Shown here one piece after another: positions 38,528-45,554 of a stretch of DNA of 53,115 nt. This stretch comes from Anaerolineales bacterium (lineage in GTDB: Bacteria > Chloroflexota > Anaerolineae > Anaerolineales > Villigracilaceae), in the NCBI GenBank assembly GCA_016934715.1, contig JAFGSI010000055.1, positions 1 through 53,115 of the forward strand, in the 5' to 3' direction. A model generated the notes under the pieces. It was given only the letters and a program-made list of their open reading frames with translations, was not told where the DNA came from and did not search any database. The first letter of the stretch is position 1, and each line of letters opens with the position of its first letter. A program made the translations under genes and the position numbers.

Positions 38528-39529
38528 ATGGACCCCCAGATCGCTGCCCTGATCAACGAGGACATTCTTTCTGCTGCCCGCCAATGCTATGCGATCGCCC
38601 CCGACCGGCTCAAGCTGTTGGATGGGTTTGAGAGCTTCATTTACGAGTTCAACCGGCCGGATGGGGATTATGTCCTGCGTCTCGGTCACAGCCGCCGCCG
38701 GTCCCCGGACCTGATCCGGGGCGAGGTCGAATGGATCAACTACCTGGCAGATGGTGGGGTGACCGTCGCCCGGGCGGTGCTGTCGACGGCCGGAGAACTG
38801 GTCGAGCCGCTCGATGACGGCCAGGGCGGCCAGTTCCTGTGCACGGCCTTTGTCAAGGCGCGCGGCGGCATCGCTCGCAAGGAACAGATCAACGCGCGCC
38901 TGTTTCACAACTACGGCTGCCTGCTCGGGCGCATGCACGCCCTGGCCAAGACCTACACCCCCTCCAACCCGGCTTGGAAGCGCTATGCCTGGGACTCGCC
39001 TGAGAACAGCACTCCCGACCGGCAGTTGTCCAAGGACGAAACCCTGATCCGGGAAAAATACCGGGCCCTCCTGGCACACCTGCGCACCCTGCCCTGTGAC
39101 CGCGACGGCTACGGCATGATCCACCAGGATGCCCATCTCGGCAATCTGTTCGTCGACGAGAATTACACCCTGACGCTCTTCGACTTCGACGACTGCGTGT
39201 ACGGGCATTTCATATACGACATCGCCATGGTTCTGTTCTATGTTTCGATGGGGGAGAAGAAGGATCCCGCCGGATTCACCGGGCGCTTCATGCCCATCTT
39301 CCTGCAGGGCTATCGCGAACATAACCGCCTCGACCCTGCCTGGCTGCCGGAGATCCCCAACTTCCTGAAGCTGCGCGAGATCGACCTGTTCGCCGCGATC
39401 CTGTTCGCTTTCGGGGAGCGGCCCGATGACGAGTGGTGCGCCGGCTATCTGGAAGGCCGCCGGAAGAGGATCGAGAACGATATGCCCTACATCGATTTCC
39501 ATTGGGAGTTGCTGGCACCGTACCTGTAG
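38528..39529 (+). CDS. APH-family phosphotransferase (333 aa)
   Basis: Kinase-like fold of the aminoglycoside phosphotransferase / SrkA / choline kinase group. Catalytic loop MIHQDAHLGNLFV (H-x-D-x4-N) near residue 198 and the metal motif LFDFDDC follow the family; the N-lobe has YVLRLGHS in place of the usual lysine strand. The ATG at 38528 has AAGGAGGG at the right distance. Such proteins phosphorylate small molecules or proteins; nothing points to antibiotic resistance specifically. Single-gene unit between its own promoter and a terminator. Confidence 0.85.
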   Translation: MDPQIAALINEDILSAARQCYAIAPDRLKLLDGFESFIYEFNRPDGDYVLRLGHSRRRSPDLIRGEVEWINYLADGGVTVARAVLSTAGELVEPLDDGQGGQFLCTAFVKARGGIARKEQINARLFHNYGCLLGRMHALAKTYTPSNPAWKRYAWDSPENSTPDRQLSKDETLIREKYRALLAHLRTLPCDRDGYGMIHQDAHLGNLFVDENYTLTLFDFDDCVYGHFIYDIAMVLFYVSMGEKKDPAGFTGRFMPIFLQGYREHNRLDPAWLPEIPNFLKLREIDLFAAILFAFGERPDDEWCAGYLEGRRKRIENDMPYIDFHWELLAPYL

Positions 39530-39590
39530 AAAGGAAGGGTGGGGATGTTGAGTAAGAGATCGAAGTCCTGCAAATGGCAGATAAAACGCG

Positions 39591-39622
39591 TGCCGTGCCT
39601 GGACTAGGCACGGCATCTATGT
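39591..39622 (+). terminator. Terminator-like hairpin after the kinase gene
   Basis: A perfect 10-bp stem TGCCGTGCCT/AGGCACGGCA (39591-39600 with 39606-39615), loop GGACT, followed by TCTATG. The T-tract is poor, but the position between convergent genes fits a terminator. Confidence 0.6.
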
Positions 39623-39634
39623 CGACCCGGCTTT

Positions 39635-40036
39635 TTACTCCCGGCCCAGTAAAAGATACAAGGTGACGGCTGTCGATAGCACGGCCAGGTAGGGAAAGAC
39701 CTTGTGCACCAGGGCGATCGAATTGCGCACCGACTGGCTGGCGTTCGCCAGGCCGCCCGTCGCTTCGATGCTCTGCAGTCCGCCGGCGGCGACCAGGGCG
39801 ACAAAGATCAGCATGCTGGTCGTGAGGGCGGCAATCTGCACCGGCCTGAAGGGCATGGTTTTGTGAACCTGAACCACGGTCACGATCAGGAACACGCCTG
39901 CCGCCAGACCGATCAATTTATGGATGTTGAAGATCAGTCCACTGTACGGCTTCCCGGTCCGGCTGAGCCAGAAACCGGAAAGGAAGATGAACAAGAAGAA
40001 GACCCCTGTGCTGACAATCTTGGTGGTGAAGCTCAT
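39635..40036 (-). CDS. Four-helix membrane protein (133 aa)
   Basis: Four transmembrane segments are readable (about residues 8-25, 36-57, 66-86 and 110-128). Histidines near helices 2 and 4 (FNIHKLIGL, LVHKVFPYL) and one at the end of helix 2 could ligate heme, as in small cytochrome b-like proteins, but this is only a possibility. Located 33 nt downstream of the TetR gene in the same direction, so it is a likely co-transcribed target of that regulator. Confidence 0.7.
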   Translation of the reverse strand: MSFTTKIVSTGVFFLFIFLSGFWLSRTGKPYSGLIFNIHKLIGLAAGVFLIVTVVQVHKTMPFRPVQIAALTTSMLIFVALVAAGGLQSIEATGGLANASQSVRNSIALVHKVFPYLAVLSTAVTLYLLLGRE

Positions 40037-40069
40037 TTTGACTCCTTTTTGAGATTGCGTCTGCAGATT

Positions 40070-40657
40070 TCATTCCCCCGCAGCCTTGATGCCATCCCAG
40101 AAGATGTCGAATCCCTGCCGGATGATCTCATCCTGCCGGGTCAGGTCCGCCTGAGCAGCGAGCAGTTTCATCACGGCGATGATTTCCTGGTACAGGAAAC
40201 CGCCGATCATCTCGACCGGGTAGGCTTTGATCCTGCCCTCGGCCAGTCCCTTCTGGATCGCTTCATAATAGTACATGAAATACTGGTTCGACTCTTGCAC
40301 AGCGGCTGCGGAGACCAGGCCCGAATCGCGCACCTGCTGGATCAGGTGGTAGGCGTCCATGTTTTTCAGGAACCAGCGCAGCGAGCCTTCCCAGATCGCG
40401 AAGAAGGCCTCCCGGGCCGAATGGGACGGATCGAGCAGCGTCTCGATGTAGTCGGCCTGTTCCCGGCCGATCTTGAGCACCAGCGCGTCGACCAGGTCCT
40501 GCTTGGTGGCGAAGTACAGGAACAGCGTCCCGGCTGCAGTACCGGCCTCCTGGGCGATCGCCGCCGTGGAGGTGTTCTGCACGCCCCGGGCGACGAATAA
40601 CCGCAGGGCGGTGTCCAGGAAGGCGGCTCTCTTTTCGGGACTCGGGTTGCGGACCAT
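40070..40657 (-). CDS. TetR-family transcriptional regulator (195 aa)
   Basis: The N-terminal helix-turn-helix is typical: AAFLDTALRLFVARGVQNTSTAAIAQEAGTAAGTLFLYFATKQDL broken across residues 10-55. The C-terminal part is all helical with a large hydrophobic ligand pocket (tyrosine-rich QYFMYYYEAIQKG). The ATG at 40657 has GGAGA six bases upstream. A consensus promoter with an inverted repeat at the start point lies directly upstream, suggesting autoregulation together with the downstream membrane protein gene. Confidence 0.88.
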   Translation of the reverse strand: MVRNPSPEKRAAFLDTALRLFVARGVQNTSTAAIAQEAGTAAGTLFLYFATKQDLVDALVLKIGREQADYIETLLDPSHSAREAFFAIWEGSLRWFLKNMDAYHLIQQVRDSGLVSAAAVQESNQYFMYYYEAIQKGLAEGRIKAYPVEMIGGFLYQEIIAVMKLLAAQADLTRQDEIIRQGFDIFWDGIKAAGE

Positions 40658-40676
40658 TGTTTTCTCCGGCTGCCGG

Positions 40677-40700
40677 ATAAGTGACTGACTACTCACTCAT
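40677..40700. promoter_or_regulatory. Likely TetR operator
   Basis: Inverted half-sites ATAAGTGA (40677-40684) and TCACTCAT (40693-40700), matching at 7 of 8 positions around an 8-bp centre. The site begins at the -10 box and covers the transcription start, the usual place for a self-repressing TetR protein. Confidence 0.65.
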
Positions 40701-40727
40701 TATAGAGCCAGGAGAACTGGCTGTCAA
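40699..40727 (-). promoter_or_regulatory. Consensus sigma-70 promoter of the tetR unit
   Basis: On the minus strand TTGACA (40727-40722), exactly 17 bp, TATAAT (40704-40699). Together with the arsR promoter it is one of two perfect consensus promoters in the window, both in front of repressor genes. Confidence 0.92.
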
Positions 40728-40843
40728 GGGATTCGGAAGATGAAAAACGGGTATCTACTCCCCTGCCCGGGATACGAGGTTATGCCTGGAGCGGACACGC
40801 GGCGGGAGGTGACATGAAGGGAGCAACGCAAATATGACTATAT

Positions 40844-41085
40844 TCATGACGGCTGGCGAAGTTTCAGTAACCCTTGGTGCAGGCCGCTCTTGCCGTGACC
40901 GCGCAGGTCCATCGCGATGACCGTGAACTTGTCCTGCAGGCGCTCGCCGTAACCGGCCTTAAGCCATTCCCGGCGCGAACCGCTTCTGCCATGCAGCGGG
41001 ACGATGCCGGACCGGTACCACAGACCTCGCAGGCGATCGATGTGCCGTCGGGTGAGGTGATCAAGAGTGTCTCCACGTCTCTCAT
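40844..41085 (-). pseudogene. Truncated, frameshifted alpha/beta hydrolase
   Basis: Reading frame 1 from the ATG at 41085 gives a hydrolase-like N-terminus (ITSPDGTSIACEVCGTGPA). Around 41005 homology moves to another frame, which continues PLHGRSGSRREWL, then FTVIAMDLRGHGKSG: the oxyanion HG motif and the second conserved strand of alpha/beta hydrolases. This is explained by one missing base. Translation then stops at 40844, before the nucleophile serine region, so about three quarters of the enzyme is gone. The rest of 40697-41105 holds no other gene. Confidence 0.75.
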
Positions 41086-41105
41086 TTCAGCTCAGCACGG
41101 TGATC

Positions 41106-42098
41106 CTAGCCTGCGCCCCGGTAGCCCTTGACCAGATCACGATCCAACAGGACCTGCCCTGATTTCCTGCCCATGAAATAAACCGCGGAGGCCGCATCCA
41201 GCGCGCCGGGCTTGTCGATCAGAAAACGATCGCAATATTTGAGCCAGAAGGCTGTCAGACTGCTGAAAAGTCGAAGAACCATCCTGAGGCGCTTTGATGT
41301 GGTAAAACTCAGCAGAAAGTGCTGATAGGACCAGGCCAGGGCCATGCCCGGACCAGATGCGGCCCCGCTGTCGAGCTCCTCGAATCGTCGGAACAGACGG
41401 CGATGCCCCAGGTGGGTGAAGCGGGTAAAGTCGTAGCGGCCGGCATGCACCTGCTGCATCAAGGGCGTCTCGGCAAAGAGCAGACCCTGATCTTTCAGAA
41501 CGCGATGAATCTCATCGCTGCAACGATAGGGATCGACGACATGCTCCAGCACAGATTGTGCGATCACCCCATCGAACGATCCGTCTTCGAAAGGGATCGC
41601 GTGGGCATCGCAGATCAAGATCGTGCGCGGCCCAAATGAAACATCGCTGTCGACGAGCTCGATTGCGGCGTTCTGGGTGAGAGATTCCATTCCAGGGCCC
41701 AGAATGCCTCCTCCGATCACCAACACACGCGGCGAGTCGGATTGATCGAGCAGCAGCTCTTCCATCTGAGCGATTTTTGATTTTGCCTTGAGGTTGCTGC
41801 TGATTTTGGGGACCAGGCGGCGGATGAAATCCTTGACTCTATGCTCCTTCAGGTCCCCCAAGAATGCCTGGGTAGTTGCCTTGATGTCATCAATGGAGAA
41901 TATGCTTGATTCTTCGTTTATCAGCACCGGGACCCCAGCGATGATCGGGAAAAGGGCGGTGCATTCAGGATTTGTGCACTTGAATTGTTGATCTGCCTGT
42001 TCCAACCTGGCATGACATCTCGGACAACGTAATAATTCCTGAACGCTCTGAGAAATCCGGATTGGCGACCGCAGGTTTTCTTTCGCGCTCTCTTTCAT
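41106..42098 (-). CDS. SAM-dependent methyltransferase with N-terminal zinc finger (330 aa)
   Basis: Residues about 20-60 are a Trm112-like zinc element (LRCPRCHARL ... CTNPECTALFPIIAGVPVLI). A class I methyltransferase follows: VLVIGGGILGPGMESL as motif I, the acidic end at VDSDVS, and DGSFDGVIAQSVLEHVVDP as the motif IV region of the Methyltransf_11 type. The C-terminal part contains hydrophobic helices. The ATG at 42098 overlaps the stop of the iron-sulfur gene by ATGA; an in-frame upstream ATG at 42137 would overlap more. Substrate unknown; such genes often sit in glycan or lipid modification contexts. Confidence 0.82.
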   Translation of the reverse strand: MKESAKENLRSPIRISQSVQELLRCPRCHARLEQADQQFKCTNPECTALFPIIAGVPVLINEESSIFSIDDIKATTQAFLGDLKEHRVKDFIRRLVPKISSNLKAKSKIAQMEELLLDQSDSPRVLVIGGGILGPGMESLTQNAAIELVDSDVSFGPRTILICDAHAIPFEDGSFDGVIAQSVLEHVVDPYRCSDEIHRVLKDQGLLFAETPLMQQVHAGRYDFTRFTHLGHRRLFRRFEELDSGAASGPGMALAWSYQHFLLSFTTSKRLRMVLRLFSSLTAFWLKYCDRFLIDKPGALDAASAVYFMGRKSGQVLLDRDLVKGYRGAG

Positions 42099-43165
42099 TC
42101 CCTCAGCCCGCGATTTCGCAGCCGCTGATGCTCCCATTCGGCGTAATCTTTCGGCGGGTGGACGATCTCGGCCTCCGGTTTGCGCTCCAGGCGGGCGACG
42201 TCATTCGGGCAGCCGCTGACGCACAGCCCGCAGCCGATGCAGCGGGCCTGGTCGACGACCGCCACGCCGCCGTCTTCGGAGATGGCCTGTACGTGGCAGC
42301 GTTCGATGCAGCTGCCGCAGCCGGTGCACAGGGCGGTGTCGATCACGGCGTAATAGTTGGCATAGGCGACCGAATCCTGGATGCCCCACTCGGTGACACC
42401 GCGCAGGATTCCGCAGCAGCAGCCGCAGCAGTTGCACACATAGCCGACCCCCTCGATCACGTTGCTGACTGTGTGTACCAACCCGACCTTCTCGGTCATC
42501 GCCAGCAGGTCCAACGCCTCGGCCTGCGACAGATCCCCCTGGCGGGGGGCACGCTCGCTTGCCGAGAAGCTCAGGCAGACGTGGGTCGGGTACTCACAGG
42601 CCTTGCCGAGGTGGGCTTGCTGCAGGCGGCAGATGCAGTCGCGGACGCTGAAGGTCCTGGCCTCGAGCAGGATCGCCCGCACGTCTTCGTAGGGCAGGAT
42701 CGCCTCCGACTTGACCGTTCCGTCAGCCGGGATGACCCGGTGCAGGGCCGGTTGGAGCTGCATGATCCCTTGGGCGCCTTCGGCAGTGAAGTAGTCCTCC
42801 ACCAGGTGGGCCAGCTCATGGTCCATCAACTCGATCTGGGCCTCGTAGATGCCGACCACAAAGGGGGCCAGGCGGAAGCGGGTCTCCCCGTCTCGCTTGT
42901 CGAGCCAGACCATGCCGCGCCGGACCAGCTTGAACAGCATCCGGCTGACTTGGGCCGAGTCGCTGCAGGCCCGGGCGGCGATTGCCTCCACGGACTCCGG
43001 TGTGCCGGTCAACGCGCAGGCCAGGGCGGCCTCCTCGGGCGAGAAGATCTTCTGCAGGATGCGGATCTCGACCCCCGAGGCAGTGCGCGGGTAGCCGTTG
43101 GGCAGCCGGTCGAGGGCTATGGCCAGGCGGGTATATACATCATCAGTCATTTCTTTGTTTTCCAT
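42095..43165 (-). CDS. Winged-helix protein with two [4Fe-4S] ferredoxin clusters (356 aa)
   Basis: Residues about 30-110 are a helix-turn-helix-like domain (ESVEAIAARACSDSAQVSRML, then LVRRGMVWLDKRDGETRF as wing). A central region with scattered cysteines (VRDCICRLQQ, VCNCCGCCCGIL) is followed by two ferredoxin motifs, CTGCGSCIERC and CIGCGLCVSGC. Together the protein could sense redox state or take electrons while binding DNA or a partner. The ATG at 43165 is preferred because the domain starts soon after; an ATG five codons later is possible. It is followed by the methyltransferase with an ATGA overlap and preceded after 17 nt by a CPBP protease gene. Confidence 0.8.
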   Translation of the reverse strand: MENKEMTDDVYTRLAIALDRLPNGYPRTASGVEIRILQKIFSPEEAALACALTGTPESVEAIAARACSDSAQVSRMLFKLVRRGMVWLDKRDGETRFRLAPFVVGIYEAQIELMDHELAHLVEDYFTAEGAQGIMQLQPALHRVIPADGTVKSEAILPYEDVRAILLEARTFSVRDCICRLQQAHLGKACEYPTHVCLSFSASERAPRQGDLSQAEALDLLAMTEKVGLVHTVSNVIEGVGYVCNCCGCCCGILRGVTEWGIQDSVAYANYYAVIDTALCTGCGSCIERCHVQAISEDGGVAVVDQARCIGCGLCVSGCPNDVARLERKPEAEIVHPPKDYAEWEHQRLRNRGLRE

Positions 43166-43182
43166 ACCGTACCGTTCTTCTT

Positions 43183-43791
43183 TTATCCCCAGGTGAACAG
43201 CGAATTCATGATCAGCAGCAGGGTGTGCAGGCCCACCAGCCAGTAGACGGTCCGGTCCTGCCGGACCTGCAGGCCCCACAGGATGCCGCAGGCAAATGTC
43301 ACCACCACCACGCTGATGATCCCGACCAGCGGGGCTGTCAAAGCGGCCTGTGGTAGATGCCAGAGCGCGAACAGGACCGCGTGCAGGATGATCGCCAGGA
43401 CGGGCTTGTCTTTCAGGATCGCCAGCAGGACCGGCAGCAGGGCGCTGCGGAAGAAGAGCTCCTGGGCGACTGCGCTGAAGGGGGCGTACAGCAGGGCGGC
43501 GGTCCAGTTCCAGCCGGTCCAGCGGCCGGTCAGGTAGATGGCCGGGAGGAACACGGCAGTGAGCAGGAGATAGACTGCGCCGCGTTTTGACAGCCTGCCC
43601 CATTTCAGGAAGCAATCCTCCAGCCGAAACCCGGCTGCCAGCAGCGCCCCGACCGCCAGCAGTCCCGGGAGCAGGTTGGTGAAACTGGCGATGGTTTCGT
43701 TTTTCTGGAATGTGTAGAGGGCGGTGAAAACCAACCAGAGCAGGAAGACGATCCCAAAAGCGGCATTCCTTGATAAGCGCAATCTGTTCAT
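43183..43791 (-). CDS. CPBP-family intramembrane protease-like protein (202 aa)
   Basis: Multi-helix membrane protein with the CPBP/Abi motifs: Q110-E111-L-F-F-R115 at the position of the EExxxR motif, FALWH (F141-H145) as the FxxxH motif, and a last histidine in GLHTLLLIMN. The first glutamate of EExxxR is glutamine here, so proteolytic activity is uncertain. The ATG at 43791 has GGGAGGG eight bases upstream and a promoter beyond it. Heads a unit with the iron-sulfur protein and methyltransferase. Confidence 0.82.
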   Translation of the reverse strand: MNRLRLSRNAAFGIVFLLWLVFTALYTFQKNETIASFTNLLPGLLAVGALLAAGFRLEDCFLKWGRLSKRGAVYLLLTAVFLPAIYLTGRWTGWNWTAALLYAPFSAVAQELFFRSALLPVLLAILKDKPVLAIILHAVLFALWHLPQAALTAPLVGIISVVVVTFACGILWGLQVRQDRTVYWLVGLHTLLLIMNSLFTWG

Positions 43792-43832
43792 GCGCAGAGC
43801 CCTCCCAGTACAGTGATTGATGTTCCCGGTTC

Positions 43833-43861
43833 AATATACAATACAAGGACCGATTGGGCAA
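43833..43861 (-). promoter_or_regulatory. Promoter of the CPBP / iron-sulfur / methyltransferase unit
   Basis: On the minus strand TTGCCC (43861-43856), 17 bp, TATATT (43838-43833). Confidence 0.65.
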
Positions 43862-43877
43862 GTGGTCCATGAATTAA

Positions 43878-43886
43878 TGGTACACT
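43878..43886 (+). promoter_or_regulatory. Extended -10 promoter of the 43904 gene
   Basis: TGGTACACT (TGn plus TACACT) ends 17 nt before the ATG at 43904; GGAGGGAGG fills the leader. Confidence 0.55.
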
Positions 43887-43903
43887 GAAATTTGGAGGGA
43901 GGC

Positions 43904-44956
43904 ATGCCATTCAAATACAGACTGCCAGGCTATCTCGCCACCGGCTTCCTGATCCTGACCACCTCGCTGTGGACCTTCTGGGGAATCGCCGAACTGTACT
44001 ACGAGGGTTGGGGTTTGCCCTTTCCTGCGCCGCTGGCCTACCTGATCCCGGCGGCGATCTGCCTGGTTTTCACCCTGCTGGCTCTGCGCTGGCCTCGGGT
44101 GGGTGGCTGGACCCTGATTGTCTGCGGGACGGCCTTCACCATCTGGTGGTGGAATATGGCCGCCCAGCGGGCTGGAGGGCTGAGCATGACCGGGGTCCTG
44201 AGCATGTTCCCGGTCAGCGCTCTGCTGATTGTAACCGGGGTCCTGTTCCTGCTCGAAGGGCGATTCCGCCGTCGCAGGCAGGAGGCGGGCTGGCAGCCCT
44301 CGAGCCCGGGCTGGCGGCGCAAGCTGGGCTATCTGCTGGCCCTGGGCATCCCGCTGCTGGTCATTATCATTGTCTCGGTCGTCCAGCTGCCGCCCATTCT
44401 GTCCCGCCACGACGACGGTTTGCGCGGCGCGCGCCTGATCGAGGGGGACGGCGTGATTCTGATCTGGGCCCCGGAGGGCCCCGGCTGGAACTGGCGCCAG
44501 CCCTGGGGGGGCTACCCGGCCTGGCACTCGCTGGCGCTGTATGGGCAGTCACCGCTTGGTCTAGAGGCCGACAACTGGGACCTGGCGCCGACGGCCTTCG
44601 ATATGGAACAGACCGGGCTGTGCGCCTCCCTGACCGCCGACGGCCTGTCGTTGGCCGATGCGCCGCTCTACATCTGGCGCATGCCAACCGTCGACGAACT
44701 GGTCGCTTCGCTGACCCGGGATGGGGTCAATGCTGGCTGCCGCTGGAACGGGCAAGAGGGGGAACAGGCCTGCGCCATCACACCCGACAAGGAAACCCCG
44801 CTCTGGAATCCCGGTGCCCCGCCGATCTACTACTGGGCTGCCGAAGAATACGATGAGAGGGACGCGTATTATGTCAGCTACAACGGCTACGTCGGCGCCC
44901 AGCCCAAGACTTTCGGCAACCCGCGCCACGGCTATCGCTGTGTGCGTGAGCCGTAG
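43904..44956 (+). CDS. Four-helix membrane protein with extracytoplasmic DUF1566-like domain (350 aa)
   Basis: Four transmembrane segments lie in residues about 8-165 (LATGFLILTTSLWTFWGIA, LAYLIPAAICLVFTLLAL, a WTLIVCGTAF helix, and later LGYLLALGIPLLVIIIVSVV), separated by a basic loop RFRRRRQEAG. The C-terminal 180 residues are rich in tryptophan and end in YWAAEEYDERDAYYVSYNGYV ... YRCVRE (quoted in parts), the pattern of the DUF1566/Lcl C-terminal domain found in surface proteins. The ATG at 43904 follows GGAGGGAGG. Function unknown; a lectin-like or adhesive role is possible. Single-gene unit. Confidence 0.7.
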   Translation: MPFKYRLPGYLATGFLILTTSLWTFWGIAELYYEGWGLPFPAPLAYLIPAAICLVFTLLALRWPRVGGWTLIVCGTAFTIWWWNMAAQRAGGLSMTGVLSMFPVSALLIVTGVLFLLEGRFRRRRQEAGWQPSSPGWRRKLGYLLALGIPLLVIIIVSVVQLPPILSRHDDGLRGARLIEGDGVILIWAPEGPGWNWRQPWGGYPAWHSLALYGQSPLGLEADNWDLAPTAFDMEQTGLCASLTADGLSLADAPLYIWRMPTVDELVASLTRDGVNAGCRWNGQEGEQACAITPDKETPLWNPGAPPIYYWAAEEYDERDAYYVSYNGYVGAQPKTFGNPRHGYRCVREP

Positions 44957-44973
44957 CCCGGCCGGTCCAAAAG

Positions 44974-45010
44974 AGTCGTCGCACAAGAAGTTCTTGTGCG
45001 ACGACTTTTG
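44974..45010. terminator. Bidirectional terminator
   Basis: A perfect 16-bp inverted repeat (44974-44989 with 44991-45006) with A-rich left and TTTT right flanks, between convergent genes. The loop must open several central pairs to fold. Confidence 0.85.
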
Positions 45011-45029
45011 GTCTCTTCGAACGGGTGGA

Positions 45030-45527
45030 TCAACGATCGGCCTGCACCGCGATCCGGGCCGCGGGCGTGTCGAACCGTGGTGGAAAATCACGGCTGATCC
45101 CTTCGGCATGGTCCTTCAACTGCCGCTTGAGGAAGGTGACTGCCTGGCTGGTTACAGCGAAATCGGCGATCAAGGCCTCGAAGATCAGGTTGGTTTCCGC
45201 GTTCTCGGTCTGGAGGGCGATCTGGTAGGCCTCTTCCAGGTTGGTGATGTTCGCCAGCAGTTCCTCGGGAGAGATCTGCAGCAGGCGCCTGGCGGCGGTC
45301 AGCAGGTCGGCGGGGGCTGCCTGGCGCAGTTTCTCCTCGTTCACCCGGGTGACAAGTTGCTCCAGGAAGCGGGCATGTCCAGCCTCCTCGCGCTCGTACT
45401 TCTGCCAGAAGTTGACGACCTCCGGCTCATGGGCGAAGAGCTGACCCAGGCCGCGGTAGAATGACTCCGCTGCCCGTTCCAGGGCGATGGACAGTTCGAA
45501 CAGTTCCGCGATCGTGTTGGTTGGCAC
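45030..45527 (-). CDS. Ferritin-like / rubrerythrin-type diiron protein (165 aa)
   Basis: A four-helix bundle with iron-ligand spacing: E17 in SIALERAAESFY, E48-x2-H51 in REEAGHARF, and a second pair of helices with acidic residues in TNLEEAYQ and ENAETNLIFEAL. No rubredoxin domain follows, so it is a short ferritin-like protein, possibly for peroxide or iron handling. The start is a GTG (codon for M) at 45527; a TATAAT ends 7 nt upstream, so the message is nearly leaderless. It also lies 27 nt downstream of the peptidase gene. Confidence 0.78.
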   Translation of the reverse strand: MPTNTIAELFELSIALERAAESFYRGLGQLFAHEPEVVNFWQKYEREEAGHARFLEQLVTRVNEEKLRQAAPADLLTAARRLLQISPEELLANITNLEEAYQIALQTENAETNLIFEALIADFAVTSQAVTFLKRQLKDHAEGISRDFPPRFDTPAARIAVQADR

Positions 45528-45534
45528 TGAGGAT

Positions 45535-45540
45535 ATTATA
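45535..45540 (-). promoter_or_regulatory. -10 box of the ferritin-like gene
   Basis: TATAAT on the minus strand, 7 nt before the GTG start. It overlaps the intergenic end of the peptidase gene; no consensus -35. Confidence 0.5.
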
Positions 45541-45554
45541 CCTTGAGGAAGGGC

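Noticed and set aside
38528-39529. Aminoglycoside resistance gene
   Set aside because: Only the general APH fold motifs are visible; the family is broad and there is no resistance context.
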